A DNA stretch of 64,000 bases from Bacteroides propionicigenes (GCF_018390535.1 NZ_JAHBBW010000005.1:268100-332099), one strand, 5' to 3'; shown: positions 9,274 to 18,327, counted from the stretch's first letter. Notes: a model not told the origin generated them from the sequence alone. Numbers and translations are program-made.

Positions 9274-9281
9274 CAAAGATA
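9274..9281 (-). promoter_or_regulatory. -7 box for the acyltransferase gene
   Basis: CAAAGATA on the plus strand reads TATCTTTG on the minus strand, 30 bp before the ATG at 9244. I find no clear -33 box. Confidence 0.5.
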
Positions 9282-9283
9282 GC

Positions 9284-9323
9284 AAAAAAGTAAACGCTTT
9301 TAAGAGTTTAAACAAAGTTTACT
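9284..9323 (-). terminator. Terminator overlapping the cupin stop codon
   Basis: Read leftward, AGTAAAC (9317-9323, containing the stop TAA) pairs with GTTTACT (9289-9295) and is followed by a run of T (A at 9284-9289). The stem is only 7 bp and AT-rich with a 21-nt loop, so it is moderate at best. Confidence 0.4.
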
Positions 9324-9708
9324 CTAAAACATCATCTTTATCTAAAGGCATATACGGCCCATCCTTCACTTCGAATATAACAGAGGACTCCAACACTTCT
9401 AAAGTATGCCACTGCCCTTTGGGAATATGGACAGCATATATGCCATTTCCGGGATACAAATCATAGCGTTCCACCTCTTCTCCATTATCATTGTAGAACA
9501 TCACGTTGATATGTCCACGCAGAAGAAGATAGGTCTCTGCGGTATGTTTGTGCCTGTGTATAGGCAAAACGGTCCCTACTTCCAACGCATTAAGCAGTCG
9601 CTGCGCTTTAGCGTCCAAAGTTTCATGCAAATTGAAGTTCATACGTAACCGTTCACTTTCTTTGGCCTGACCGGATACCTTATCCAGCAATTGATCATCT
9701 ATTATCAT
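9319..9708 (-). CDS. WbuC-like cupin metalloprotein
   Basis: Small single-domain cupin of 129 residues. The cupin motif is visible as PIHRHKHTAETYLLLRG, giving the metal-binding His residues and Glu, and a second motif IPKGQWHTLE supplies the last His. Residues RLRMNFNLHE before the core match the N-terminal region of WbuC-family proteins, which are associated with O-antigen or surface-sugar loci but lack a proven reaction. An upstream ATG at 9756 would add 16 residues, but it overlaps the -7 box at 9754-9761, so the ATG at 9708 is preferred. The neighbour is a surface acyltransferase, which hints at a sugar-related role without proving it. Confidence 0.82.
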   Translation of the reverse strand: MIIDDQLLDKVSGQAKESERLRMNFNLHETLDAKAQRLLNALEVGTVLPIHRHKHTAETYLLLRGHINVMFYNDNGEEVERYDLYPGNGIYAVHIPKGQWHTLEVLESSVIFEVKDGPYMPLDKDDVLE

Positions 9709-9753
9709 CTTGTTGTATTTAAGCAAACTTTTTACAATGGATATATTTACGCA

Positions 9754-9761
9754 CAAAAATA
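9754..9761 (-). promoter_or_regulatory. -7 box for the cupin gene
   Basis: CAAAAATA on the plus strand is TATTTTTG on the minus strand, fitting TAnnTTTG, 46 bp before the ATG at 9708. The -33 region is weak. Confidence 0.45.
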
Positions 9762-9868
9762 ATATAAATTGTTACTTGGCTACTAATTTCAGTAGAAAAA
9801 AATCAGCGGCAGTGTTTGAACGTAAGCATTCAAATAATCACTACTCGTACAAGAAGTATTTAGCCTGC

Positions 9869-9920
9869 AAAAAACTGTTTTGATGTATATCATAATTCAT
9901 TTTGATATACGTCAAAACAG
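9869..9920 (-). terminator. Likely terminator of the ABC exporter operon, built from two 22-bp-spaced palindromes
   Basis: An 18-bp arm at 9875-9892 pairs with 9903-9920 with one mismatch around a 10-nt loop. Read leftward it ends in six T (A at 9869-9874). Within the arms are two copies of a TTTGATGTATATCA-like palindrome starting at 9879 and 9901, 22 bp apart, like the array at 26320-26379. Confidence 0.55.
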
Positions 9921-10093
9921 ATTATCATGTATATAAAACAGGGAATATTCTTAAATTTCAGAAGGGTAGAAGGGGTATGGCATGAAACAGTATTATTACA
10001 TTAAACAAAATCCCCGCTAAATTTCTACTACCTCAAAAATAGAAGAAATATATGAAATTAACATCCAAGTATGCAAGAAGCTAATTTCCCAAT

Positions 10094-11209
10094 TCAGCTA
10101 CTCTTCCTGTAACTTCGTACAGCCCAAATATTGGCAACTACAGCAAAAGCCAACAAGGCGCCCAATTGAGGCAGCAACTCTATGAAGCCGCCGCCACGAA
10201 GATATATTGTACGCATTACCTCAACAAAATACCTCAACGGATTTATGCGGGTAATCCATTGTGCCCATTCGGGCATACTATGAATAGGGGTAAAAAGACC
10301 GCTCATCAAAATAAGAACAAGCATAAAGAACCACATAACAAACATAGCTTGCTGCAACGTTGCCGAATGATTGGATATAACCAGACCGAATCCGGATACA
10401 ACCGGAAGAAACACCAAAGCAAAACCGTAGATAGTGAGGAAATGCCCGGCAGGCAAAATTCCATAAAGCAACCAGGCAAGAGCAAAACAAATGGTAAGCA
10501 CAACAAAACCTATCAACCAATAAGGTATCAGCTTCGCAACAATAAACGTAAATTTATTGACCGGTGTCACATTAATTTGCTCAATAGTTCCAGCCTCTTT
10601 CTCCCCCACTACATTAAGGGCAGGAAGAAAACCGCATATCAAAGTCAGCAACATAACCATAAGTGCCGGAATCATGAAAAGCTTATAATTCAAAGTCGGA
10701 TTATAGAGATTCAGAGAAGAAATACCTATACGGGGAAGAGGTTTGCCTACGAATATTTTCACAGGTGTGTCCGACTTCAATTCACGAACGTAATCGCTGA
10801 TGATAGATGACAGATAGGAGCCGCCCAAACTTCCTTTGGTTCCATTCACCGCATTGGCTGCTACAAGCAGATGAGGGACCTTACCGTTTATCCAGTCTTT
10901 TTCAAAATCACGGGGAATCTCCAGAATGACATCTGCCGTACCCGCCTCAACGCCGAGCATAGCTTCATCATAAGTATCGGGAAGCGCCGTCAGACGAAAA
11001 TAGGTAGAGGCGCCAATCTTATCCACCAAACGACGGGACACAACACTATGATCGTTGTCCACAATATTCAGATTGATATTCTTTATCTCCAGATTGGCAG
11101 CCCAAGGCATCAATATCATAATCATACATGGGAATATGAAAATCAGCTTGGGCAAAAACGAGTTGCGGATTAGCTGCTTGAATTCTTTTTCTATCAAATA
11201 CTTAATCAT
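10094..11209 (-). CDS. ABC-2 type exporter permease (YbhR-like)
   Basis: Membrane subunit of 371 residues of an ABC exporter. It has one N-terminal membrane segment (about 20-38), a large extracytoplasmic domain (about 40-165), then five hydrophobic segments to the C-terminus, the layout of YbhR/YbhS and DrrB-like ABC-2 permeases. The motif VGEKEAGTIEQINVTPV marks the cytoplasmic elbow conserved in this family. It is the last gene of the leftward operon, 38 bp after its paralogue, and the two permeases probably form a heterodimer. With the linked ATPase, HlyD and TolC proteins it would drive export across both membranes. The substrate is unknown. Confidence 0.9.
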   Translation of the reverse strand: MIKYLIEKEFKQLIRNSFLPKLIFIFPCMIMILMPWAANLEIKNINLNIVDNDHSVVSRRLVDKIGASTYFRLTALPDTYDEAMLGVEAGTADVILEIPRDFEKDWINGKVPHLLVAANAVNGTKGSLGGSYLSSIISDYVRELKSDTPVKIFVGKPLPRIGISSLNLYNPTLNYKLFMIPALMVMLLTLICGFLPALNVVGEKEAGTIEQINVTPVNKFTFIVAKLIPYWLIGFVVLTICFALAWLLYGILPAGHFLTIYGFALVFLPVVSGFGLVISNHSATLQQAMFVMWFFMLVLILMSGLFTPIHSMPEWAQWITRINPLRYFVEVMRTIYLRGGGFIELLPQLGALLAFAVVANIWAVRSYRKSS

Positions 11210-11247
11210 AGAGGAATTTACTACTAATTATTATAATTGAAAATTCT

Positions 11248-12351
11248 TCATCCCAACCTATTCTTGAATTTCTTGAAACTAACGGTTATCAGCAGTACCG
11301 CCATAACGGCCAATATACTGATTTCAGGCAGCACCAATGATATATCCACACCCTCTATCATCAATTTACGTACCGCCTGAATATACCAACGTGCAGGAAT
11401 CACTGTGGAAATACCCTGTAAAATAACGGGCATACTCTCAATAGGAAATATCATCCCTGAAAGCAACATGGTGGGCATCATCAACATTAACCCGGACACC
11501 AGCATAGCGGCTACCTGCGTATGGGTAACAGTAGAAATGAGCAGTCCCAAAGCCAATGATACGAAAATAAAAAGCAGTGATACAGTTATCAGCCAAAACA
11601 GACTGCCTGCAACCGGAACATGAAGGACATAGACCGAAAGCAATAAAATCGTTATCAGATTGACAAATGACAAAACGAAGTATGGCACAGCTTTGGCAAG
11701 GATGATAAACAGCGGCTTTACGGGAGAGACCAATAATACTTCCATAGTTCCCGTCTCCTTCTCACGCACTATGGAGATGGAGGTCATCATTGCACAAATC
11801 AGCATCAGAATAAGTCCCATAACACCGGGAACAAAATTATAAGCGCTCTTCATTTGCGGATTATAGAGCAACTTGACTTGAGGAACAATGGCAGAAACAC
11901 GCGCTCCGGGAGGAAGCATCTCTTGTCCTGTCATGGAGATTATATTTGTGGCATATCCGGCCTGCATGGTAGCCATATTAGGGTCGGTGGCATCGGAAAT
12001 AATCTGTACTCCGGCCTCACCGGTATAGAGGTTGTCCGAGAAACGTTCGCTAAAGACTATTGCCATATCAATATCCCCGCTCTTGAAAAAACGTTCCGCT
12101 TCTTCAGGAGAATGCAGACGGCAGATAACCGTAAAATACTCACTGGCATCTACACGGTCGATAATGCGTCGGGTCACGACATCATTGGAAGGGTCGAGAA
12201 CGGCAACACGCACATTCTTTACTTCCGTAGTGATGGCAAAACCGAAAAGAATAATCTGTATGATGGGCATACCCAACAGAATCAGCATTGTACGCCGATC
12301 GCGGAAGATGTGAAAGAATTCTTTTCGGACAAAAGCTATGAATTGTTTCAT
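11248..12351 (-). CDS. ABC-2 type exporter permease (YbhS-like)
   Basis: Permease of 367 residues, paralogous to the gene downstream: one N-terminal membrane segment within MLILLGMPIIQIILFGFAI, an extracytoplasmic domain of about 130 residues, and five C-terminal hydrophobic segments. The family elbow motif is present as VREKETGTMEVLLVSPV. It begins with KEFFHIFRDRRT, the cytoplasmic coupling helix typical of this class. Position between the ATPase gene (37 bp upstream) and the second permease supports a heterodimeric channel. In the E. coli YbhGFSR family the complex exports drugs and possibly Na+; that is family knowledge, not visible here. Confidence 0.9.
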   Translation of the reverse strand: MKQFIAFVRKEFFHIFRDRRTMLILLGMPIIQIILFGFAITTEVKNVRVAVLDPSNDVVTRRIIDRVDASEYFTVICRLHSPEEAERFFKSGDIDMAIVFSERFSDNLYTGEAGVQIISDATDPNMATMQAGYATNIISMTGQEMLPPGARVSAIVPQVKLLYNPQMKSAYNFVPGVMGLILMLICAMMTSISIVREKETGTMEVLLVSPVKPLFIILAKAVPYFVLSFVNLITILLLSVYVLHVPVAGSLFWLITVSLLFIFVSLALGLLISTVTHTQVAAMLVSGLMLMMPTMLLSGMIFPIESMPVILQGISTVIPARWYIQAVRKLMIEGVDISLVLPEISILAVMAVLLITVSFKKFKNRLG

Positions 12352-12388
12352 GGTTATATCGCAATCTGTTTTGATTTTTATATCTGTA

Positions 12389-13849
12389 TCAATCGGCCGT
12401 TCTCACAGCCTCACGAGCCAACTGTTGGAAAACATCGTCCATGGTAGCGGCTCCAAACTGTTGCTTCAGTCTGTCGGGGGTGTCAAGCGCACGGATTACA
12501 CCGTCCACCATGATAGAAATACGGTCGCAATACTCCGCCTCATCCATAAAATGGGTCGTGACAAAAACAGTGATACCTTGCTCTGCAGCCTGATAAATCA
12601 ATTCCCAAAACTGGCGGCGGGTGGCAGGATCGACACCGCCCGTAGGCTCATCCAGAAAAACAATCTTGGGATGATGAAAAATGGATACCGAAAAAGCGAG
12701 CTTCTGTTTCCAACCCAGCGGCAAGCTCTTTACGAGCGTATTACGTTCCTTTTCCAGCCCCAGACGCAGAAGCAATTCATCTGTTCTCGGAGCAATCTCG
12801 GTTTCGGGTATCCCATAAATACCGGCAAAAAGGCGGATATTTTCCCAAACTTTGAGATCTTCGTATAAAGAAAACTTCTGGCTCATATAACCGATGTTCT
12901 TCTTCACAGCTTCGGATTGGGTGGTAATATCAAAACCTGCAACACGAGCTTTGCCGTCCGTAGGATGGCTTAAACCTGTAAGCATACGCATAGCGGTAGT
13001 CTTACCGGCCCCATTGGCACCCAGAAAGCCGAAGATTTCACCTTGGCGTACTTTGAAAGAAATATGATCGACAGCCGTAAATGTACCGAAACGTTTGGTC
13101 AGTCCGTCCACTTCGATTACATAATTCTCATGGTTATCCGCTTTCGCATGTAACAATCCCGAAGGACAAAGTATGTCCGCAAATTGTTTCAGAATACGAC
13201 CGGGAGTGTCAATACCATGTATCCGACCTTCATTGATAAAGGCAATACGGTCGCATTGACGTGCCTCGTCGATAATCGGAGTAGAGACTATGATGGTGAT
13301 ACCCTGTTCTTTGAGACGGCGAAGCATTTCCCAAAATTCTTTGCGAGAAACAGGGTCGACACCAGTGGTAGGCTCATCCAGAAACAAGACATCCGGTTTA
13401 TGAATAAGTGCACAGCTAAGGGCAAGTTTCTGCTTCATTCCACCGGACAAGGCCCCGGCACGACGTTTACGAAAAGGTTCTATCTGCCGGTAGATGTCAC
13501 GCACCAAATCATAATTCTCCTCAATGGTAGTATGAAAAACCGTAGCGAAGAAACTCAGGTTTTCTTCTACCGTCAGGTCTTGATAGAGAGAAAAACGTCC
13601 GGGCATATATCCTACCCGTTGGCGGATAGACTTATAGTCTTTCACCGTATCCAGTCCACATACCGTAGTCTCACCTTCATCGGCAAGCAACAAAGTGGTG
13701 AGGATACGGAACAGCGACGTTTTCCCCGCACCGTCAGGCCCGATGATTCCGAAAAGTTCACCCGTACGGACGGAGAGTGAAACGCCTTGCAAGGCTTCCA
13801 CCCGACCGTAACGCTTAAAGACGTTATCGACAGTTACTGCAAAGTTCAT
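12389..13849 (-). CDS. ABC exporter ATPase with two fused nucleotide-binding domains (YbhF-like)
   Basis: A 486-residue protein carrying two ABC ATPase domains, supplying energy to the two permeases encoded downstream. Domain 1 (about 5-225) has Walker A GPDGAGKTS, signature LSGGMKQK and Walker B VLFLDEPT, but its H-loop reads VSTPIIDEA, with Pro where the switch His belongs. Domain 2 (about 245-475) has Walker A GANGAGKTT and Walker B VFLDEPT and keeps the His in VTTHFMDEA, but its signature is altered to LPLGWKQK. The two ATP sites are therefore unequal. The frame is open to an ATG at 13888, but ATG 13849 starts five bases after the upstream stop and begins directly with the ABC fold, so it is preferred. 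Confidence 0.92.
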   Translation of the reverse strand: MNFAVTVDNVFKRYGRVEALQGVSLSVRTGELFGIIGPDGAGKTSLFRILTTLLLADEGETTVCGLDTVKDYKSIRQRVGYMPGRFSLYQDLTVEENLSFFATVFHTTIEENYDLVRDIYRQIEPFRKRRAGALSGGMKQKLALSCALIHKPDVLFLDEPTTGVDPVSRKEFWEMLRRLKEQGITIIVSTPIIDEARQCDRIAFINEGRIHGIDTPGRILKQFADILCPSGLLHAKADNHENYVIEVDGLTKRFGTFTAVDHISFKVRQGEIFGFLGANGAGKTTAMRMLTGLSHPTDGKARVAGFDITTQSEAVKKNIGYMSQKFSLYEDLKVWENIRLFAGIYGIPETEIAPRTDELLLRLGLEKERNTLVKSLPLGWKQKLAFSVSIFHHPKIVFLDEPTGGVDPATRRQFWELIYQAAEQGITVFVTTHFMDEAEYCDRISIMVDGVIRALDTPDRLKQQFGAATMDDVFQQLAREAVRTAD

Positions 13850-13853
13850 GACG

Positions 13854-14756
13854 TTATTGAATGTGAATTGTAAATTCCACTCCCCCATACATTCCGATTT
13901 TCAACATACCGTCATTCTTCACAGCCACTTTTATGGCATACACCAAATTGGCACGTTCATCTTTCGTAAGAATCGTCTTGGGAGTAAACTCGGAGCTGTC
14001 CGAAATCCAAGTGACAACTCCCGGATATTCTTTTCTGACATCTTTACCATAATCGGAATAAACTGTCACTTCCTGCCCCAACTTCACTTCGGACAATTGT
14101 TCGGAAGTGATATAGGCACGTAGATAAATCTGTTCCATATCAGCAATCTTGAATAACGGAGTGCCCGGCGCTGCCTGTTCTCCCGCTTCTGCATATTTGG
14201 CAAGGACAGTTCCTGTCAACGGAGAGGTGATATGGCACTTCTTTAACTGGTCTTCAATCTGCGCAACCTGAATACCCACCGATGAACTCTGCCACGTCAG
14301 GCTTTGGTCGCTGTTCTGCAGTGTGGAGTTTTGAGCGGTAAGTTGTTTGCGGAGTACTTTAAGTAAGGATTCGGCATCATCCAACTGCTTCCGGTTAGCC
14401 GCACCTACACGAAGTAAATTGGCTACACGATCACGCTCGCGTTGCGCCTGAAGGATTTGTTCTTTGGTTGCCGCCACCTGTTTCAGAATATCGGGGCGCT
14501 GCCCTTCCACAGACTTGGCACTGGCTTCCAACTGGAGTTTTTTCAGATAAAGCTGAACAGTGTCAATGATGCCGACCTCCTGTCCGGCTTTTAAGGTGAT
14601 ACCTTCTTCCACATCCAAACTGAGTATCTTTCCGGACGCTTCGGCAGAGACTATAACATCGGTAGCTTCAAAAGTTCCCGTAGCATCGTATTTGGGTGTA
14701 CCGCTACTGCAAGCGACAAGAAAGAACAGGACCGGAAATAATTTAAATGATTTCAT
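13854..14756 (-). CDS. HlyD-family periplasmic adaptor lipoprotein (YbhG-like)
   Basis: Periplasmic linker of 300 residues joining the ABC exporter to the TolC-type channel. The N-terminus is a lipoprotein signal with lipobox LVAC (MKSFKLFPVLFFLVACSSG), so it should be anchored by lipid. A short biotinyl-lipoyl-like half motif follows (VIVSAEASGKILSLDVEEG), then a coiled-coil hairpin rich in Q, L and K (about 70-165), then the second half (ITSPLTGTVLAKYAEAGE) and a beta-barrel region. An in-frame ATG at 14777 would add seven residues before the signal; ATG 14756 gives a normal signal and is chosen. Gene order TolC-HlyD-ATPase-permease-permease indicates one tripartite exporter. Confidence 0.9.
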   Translation of the reverse strand: MKSFKLFPVLFFLVACSSGTPKYDATGTFEATDVIVSAEASGKILSLDVEEGITLKAGQEVGIIDTVQLYLKKLQLEASAKSVEGQRPDILKQVAATKEQILQAQRERDRVANLLRVGAANRKQLDDAESLLKVLRKQLTAQNSTLQNSDQSLTWQSSSVGIQVAQIEDQLKKCHITSPLTGTVLAKYAEAGEQAAPGTPLFKIADMEQIYLRAYITSEQLSEVKLGQEVTVYSDYGKDVRKEYPGVVTWISDSSEFTPKTILTKDERANLVYAIKVAVKNDGMLKIGMYGGVEFTIHIQ

Positions 14757-14786
14757 ATTATAGGATTTTATTGTCATTCTAAAGCT

Positions 14787-16046
14787 TTAATTATTTAAAA
14801 TATATTTCAGTTGCCAGATATTCATCAACAGCTGTACTTCATGCAATGCCTTGGTACGACGTGCCAAGTTCTCATTGGTTATCTCACGGAGCATATCGGT
14901 GACAGTCAGCGTTCCGTTCTCTACTTTGGCTTCGGCTGCACGACGAATATTCTCACGCAAACGGATGATTTCATCGTCATCCGCCATTTGCCTGCGCATG
15001 GACAATACACCCGCATCCTGCTGCGTAGCCTGCAAACGGGTATTGAAGAGAAACACGTCCCTACCCGTCTCTATCTGTCGCCGGCTATTGTCTATCCTGC
15101 GGCGATCATTCTTTAGAGTATACAGACTACCGAAGTTCCATGACATACGTACACCTGCCATATAGTATGCACTGAATTCATCTTTCAGCATATTCAACCC
15201 CGGATTGCCATAAGCGCCCTGCACAAAAAGCCCGAAACGGGGCATTACTCTTGCATTCAGCGTAGCTTCCTGCACTCTAAGCTGTTCTCCCTGAACCTCA
15301 AAAAGACGAAGTTCCGGACGATTGTTTATTCCATTCACACTACCCGTATCTTCCGCTACGGGCTTCTGCAAAGTAGTTCCGAGAGGGATTTCTTTTCCTA
15401 TAAAAGCGGAAAGCATATTGATATATGCCTGGCGTGATGTTTCCAATTCGATGCGGCGTTGTTTGGCATTCAGTTGCTCCACACTGACGGCATCCAAATC
15501 GCTTTGAGTGGCTATACCGTTTATTATATAGTTTGACACTTGCTTGTGCGTTCTTCCCAAATCATCCTGCAAAAGTTGATTCTGATTCAGCTGTTCGTCC
15601 AGCAACAGGATACCGAAAAACAGCTGATTGATGCGGTCGTTCAATGCGTACATATCCACATTCTGCTTCTCCATGTCCACATCCGATGCCGCACGTGTCA
15701 AACGTTTTTGGTTGCGGATATCTCCACCGTCCCAAATGGTTTGCTGCAATTCGAGCATCACCTGATACTGGTCTTTGGGGGCGGTTTTTACATTGATACC
15801 CGGTATTTCGACGGGCAGTTGCGTTATATCACTTTGATACGTAGCCTTGCCCGACAATGAGAACCGGGGCAGATATCCCTTTCCGGCATTGGAAAGATCA
15901 TACTCACGTGCCTTTTCTATCAGTCCGTACTGACGTACCAACGGATAATTAGCCTGTGCCTCACGTTGACATTCATCCAAAGTAAGCTGGGCATGAGCCA
16001 ATGTAGCCGTAAGAAAAAAGGCTAAAGAGAGAATTGCTTGTTTCAT
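14787..16046 (-). CDS. TolC-family outer-membrane channel protein
   Basis: First gene of the leftward exporter operon, 419 residues. The signal peptide ends around LAHAQ and is followed by LTLDECQREA, the start of the mature TolC-type fold. Two long alpha-helical repeats rich in Q, N, R and L (about 25-215 and 230-415) are separated by beta strands, as expected for the trimeric channel-tunnel. It should form the outer-membrane exit of the YbhGFSR-like pump encoded just downstream. A reverse promoter core (16074-16081) lies 28 bp before the ATG. The divergent AraC-type regulator gene is the obvious candidate controller. Confidence 0.9.
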   Translation of the reverse strand: MKQAILSLAFFLTATLAHAQLTLDECQREAQANYPLVRQYGLIEKAREYDLSNAGKGYLPRFSLSGKATYQSDITQLPVEIPGINVKTAPKDQYQVMLELQQTIWDGGDIRNQKRLTRAASDVDMEKQNVDMYALNDRINQLFFGILLLDEQLNQNQLLQDDLGRTHKQVSNYIINGIATQSDLDAVSVEQLNAKQRRIELETSRQAYINMLSAFIGKEIPLGTTLQKPVAEDTGSVNGINNRPELRLFEVQGEQLRVQEATLNARVMPRFGLFVQGAYGNPGLNMLKDEFSAYYMAGVRMSWNFGSLYTLKNDRRRIDNSRRQIETGRDVFLFNTRLQATQQDAGVLSMRRQMADDDEIIRLRENIRRAAEAKVENGTLTVTDMLREITNENLARRTKALHEVQLLMNIWQLKYILNN

Positions 16047-16073
16047 ATCTGTTTCTTATTTATTAGCACAATA

Positions 16074-16081
16074 CAAAGATA
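16074..16081 (-). promoter_or_regulatory. -7 box of the TolC-ABC exporter operon
   Basis: CAAAGATA is TATCTTTG on the minus strand. CAA at 16104-16106 could be a weak -33 element with a 22-bp spacer. Confidence 0.55.
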
Positions 16082-16178
16082 GACGCATAACTTAGTATGC
16101 TTACAACCTATTTGTCGGCAAAGATGTCCCAATAGTACGACTTTCTGTATGAAAAGACAAATGATATGGATACTTTAT

Positions 16179-16186
16179 TATCTTTG
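16179..16186 (+). promoter_or_regulatory. -7 box of the AraC-type regulator gene
   Basis: TATCTTTG at 16179-16186. Transcription would begin near 16193, downstream of the in-frame ATG at 16166, which supports the ATG at 16214 as the start. Confidence 0.5.
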
Positions 16187-16213
16187 CCACTGAATTACTT
16201 ACTATTTATAAAT

Positions 16214-17104
16214 ATGGAGAAGAACAGACCTATAAGCGTTGCATTCGATGATATCCGTTATAAGCTGGACATCATCAATCACCATGAATATCGTTTTATA
16301 AACGATGATTTGGGCATGGTTATCAGCTTCATACAAATGGGAAGCAAGCTATTCCATATCGGACAGCCCTATCGCGCCAAAGAAGGACGAATCATTCGTG
16401 TTTTGCAAGGAACAGGGAGAATCTCCATCAACCTTATCGAATACGAAGTATCCACTCATCAAATTATTATAATCCCCGACAACTCCCTGATAGAATTGTT
16501 TGAAATCAGCCCCGACTATGATTTTCAAATCATAGTGCCCGCCTGCAATTTCCTGCCTGTCCTGCCCGGTTCTATCTTGTCGGAGACTTACACAAGAAAC
16601 GGTATCGTGCTGTCACTTAATGAGGAAGAATGGACACAGGTGGAGATGTTTTTTACCCTGCTGTGGAATATACTTCATTCCTCGCCCTATCGTCGTGAAA
16701 CCGTACAGCATTTCATCATTTCCCTGCTTTACAACCTTAAATATACTTACGAGCAAACGCGCACAACCACTCCCCTGCGCCTTTCGCGCCAAGAAGAAAT
16801 TTTCCGCCGCTTCATAACCCTCGTGAACAAACATAGCAAGCAAGAACGTTCCGTCAACTTCTATGCCGACAAATTATGCCTGACCCCTCATTATCTGAGC
16901 ACCATCATACGTGAGGCAAGCGGACAGACGGTGATGCAGTGGATTAACCAGTCCGTTATTCTTGAAGCAAAAGTTTTGCTGAAACACAGCAATCTGCTAA
17001 TTTTCCAAATATCGGACGAATTGAACTTTCCAAACCCGTCTTTCTTCTCGAAATTCTTCAAGCGAATAACAGGAATGACACCTGCCGAATACCAGAAAAC
17101 ATAA
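16214..17104 (+). CDS. AraC-family transcriptional regulator
   Basis: DNA-binding regulator of 296 residues. The N-terminal half (about 20-150) is a cupin-like sensing region. The C-terminal 100 residues carry the double helix-turn-helix of AraC proteins, with the second helix region FFSKFFKRITGMTPAEYQKT typical of the family. An earlier ATG at 16166 adds 16 hydrophobic residues but lies upstream of the predicted transcription start, so ATG 16214 is used. The gene sits between a divergent TolC-ABC exporter operon and a codirectional MFP-RND-TolC operon, so it probably controls one or both. The effector is unknown. Confidence 0.9.
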   Translation: MEKNRPISVAFDDIRYKLDIINHHEYRFINDDLGMVISFIQMGSKLFHIGQPYRAKEGRIIRVLQGTGRISINLIEYEVSTHQIIIIPDNSLIELFEISPDYDFQIIVPACNFLPVLPGSILSETYTRNGIVLSLNEEEWTQVEMFFTLLWNILHSSPYRRETVQHFIISLLYNLKYTYEQTRTTTPLRLSRQEEIFRRFITLVNKHSKQERSVNFYADKLCLTPHYLSTIIREASGQTVMQWINQSVILEAKVLLKHSNLLIFQISDELNFPNPSFFSKFFKRITGMTPAEYQKT

Positions 17105-17197
17105 TAAACCGGAGGCAGTCCGTTTTTCCCTATCAGGATGTCATAAACAGAACAGTTTATAAATCTTATAAACCTTTTCTATATAGCGGTTACTGAG

Positions 17198-17205
17198 TAC
17201 TTTTG
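17198..17205 (+). promoter_or_regulatory. -7 box of the RND efflux operon
   Basis: TACTTTTG fits TAnnTTTG and lies 25 bp before ATG 17231. CTTTTC about 20 bp upstream may serve as a degenerate -33 element. Confidence 0.5.
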
Positions 17206-17230
17206 TCACAAAACTAATATACTTTAGATT

Positions 17231-18298
17231 ATGAAACGAATTTATTGGGTTTTAGCAAGCATTTCCATATGCTTACTTGCATCCTGCAACAGTGGCACGA
17301 AAGATGCAAGAGAATGCCAAACTGTAAAAATAGATACAGTTACTTCCGCCAGCGGACAGACCTATCTGCAATACCCCGGAAAGGTAAAAGCGGCACAGGA
17401 CATCAGTCTCGCATTCAGAGTAAGCGGTACTATCCGGAAAATATATGTAAAAGACGGCACCCGTGTACAAGCGGGACAATTACTTGCCGAACTGGACCCA
17501 ACGGACTACCAAGTACAGCTGGACGCCACCGAAGCCGAATACAAACAGATAAAAGCGGAAGCAGAACGCGTAATGGCCCTGTACAAAGATAACGGGACTA
17601 CTCCCAGCGCCAATGACAAAGCTGTGTACGGACTGAAACAAATCACCGCCAAATATCAGCACCACAAAGACCAGCTGGGTTACACCCGCCTTTACGCTCC
17701 TTTCAACGGCTATATACAAAAACGGTTGTTTGAAGCGCACGAGACAATAGGCGCCGGAATGCCTGTCCTGTCCATGATTAGTGGCGGTGCACCGGAAGTC
17801 GAGATAAATCTGCCTGCAGCCGAATATATCCGACGTGAGCAATTCAACCAATATCACTGCACATTCGACATTTATCCGGACCGGAGTTACCCGTTGAAGC
17901 TTATCAGCGTCACTCCCAAAGCCAATGCAAACCAACTGTACACCATGCGGCTGCAACTGGTTGCAGACAAACAGCCCGTTCCTTCGCCCGGCATGAATAC
18001 AATGGTTACCATCCGTTGTGATAGTGACGATGCCCACAGTATGTCCGTACCCTGCAATGCCATTCTGCAGAAAGACGGCAAGGCCGGGGTATATGTATAC
18101 AACCCGTCCAACAATAAGGTGAGCCGCCGCGAGGTAACCATAGTACGCCTGATGAGTGACGGACGCAGTATCATCACATCCGATGAACTGAAGCCCGGAG
18201 AACTGGTTGTGTCCGCCGGAATACACCACATAGAGAACGGGGAAACCGTAAAGCCCCTGCCCGCTGCCAGTAAGACAAATATCGGCGGACTATTGTAA
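17231..18298 (+). CDS. RND efflux membrane-fusion lipoprotein
   Basis: Periplasmic adaptor of 355 residues for the RND pump encoded next. The signal ends in lipobox LLASC, predicting a lipid-anchored protein. Lipoyl half motif SGTIRKIYVKDGTRVQAGQLL (about 60) is followed by a short helical hairpin (about 90-135), the second half motif YAPFNGYIQKRLFEAHETI (about 155-175), then beta-barrel and membrane-proximal domains. It is 29 bp upstream of the RND gene and belongs to one operon with it and the TolC-like gene. The short hairpin is typical of the branch with heavy-metal or mixed substrates, but I cannot assign a substrate. Confidence 0.92.
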   Translation: MKRIYWVLASISICLLASCNSGTKDARECQTVKIDTVTSASGQTYLQYPGKVKAAQDISLAFRVSGTIRKIYVKDGTRVQAGQLLAELDPTDYQVQLDATEAEYKQIKAEAERVMALYKDNGTTPSANDKAVYGLKQITAKYQHHKDQLGYTRLYAPFNGYIQKRLFEAHETIGAGMPVLSMISGGAPEVEINLPAAEYIRREQFNQYHCTFDIYPDRSYPLKLISVTPKANANQLYTMRLQLVADKQPVPSPGMNTMVTIRCDSDDAHSMSVPCNAILQKDGKAGVYVYNPSNNKVSRREVTIVRLMSDGRSIITSDELKPGELVVSAGIHHIENGETVKPLPAASKTNIGGLL

Positions 18299-18327
18299 CA
18301 TTGATTTACATCTAAAATATCAGTTAT

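Larger units (their letters stand above)
9709..10093. other. Intergenic region between the ABC exporter operon and the cupin gene
   Basis: It holds a candidate promoter for the cupin gene (9754-9761) and a 22-bp-spaced palindrome pair that doubles as a leftward terminator (9869-9920). In the rest (about 9921-10093) I see no ORF, RNA gene or clear signal. Confidence 0.6.

Noticed and set aside
10166..10810. Rightward ORF of 214 residues opposite the ABC permease
   Set aside because: Very Lys/His/Asn-rich, no fold or family features, and it shadows a clear membrane protein on the other strand.
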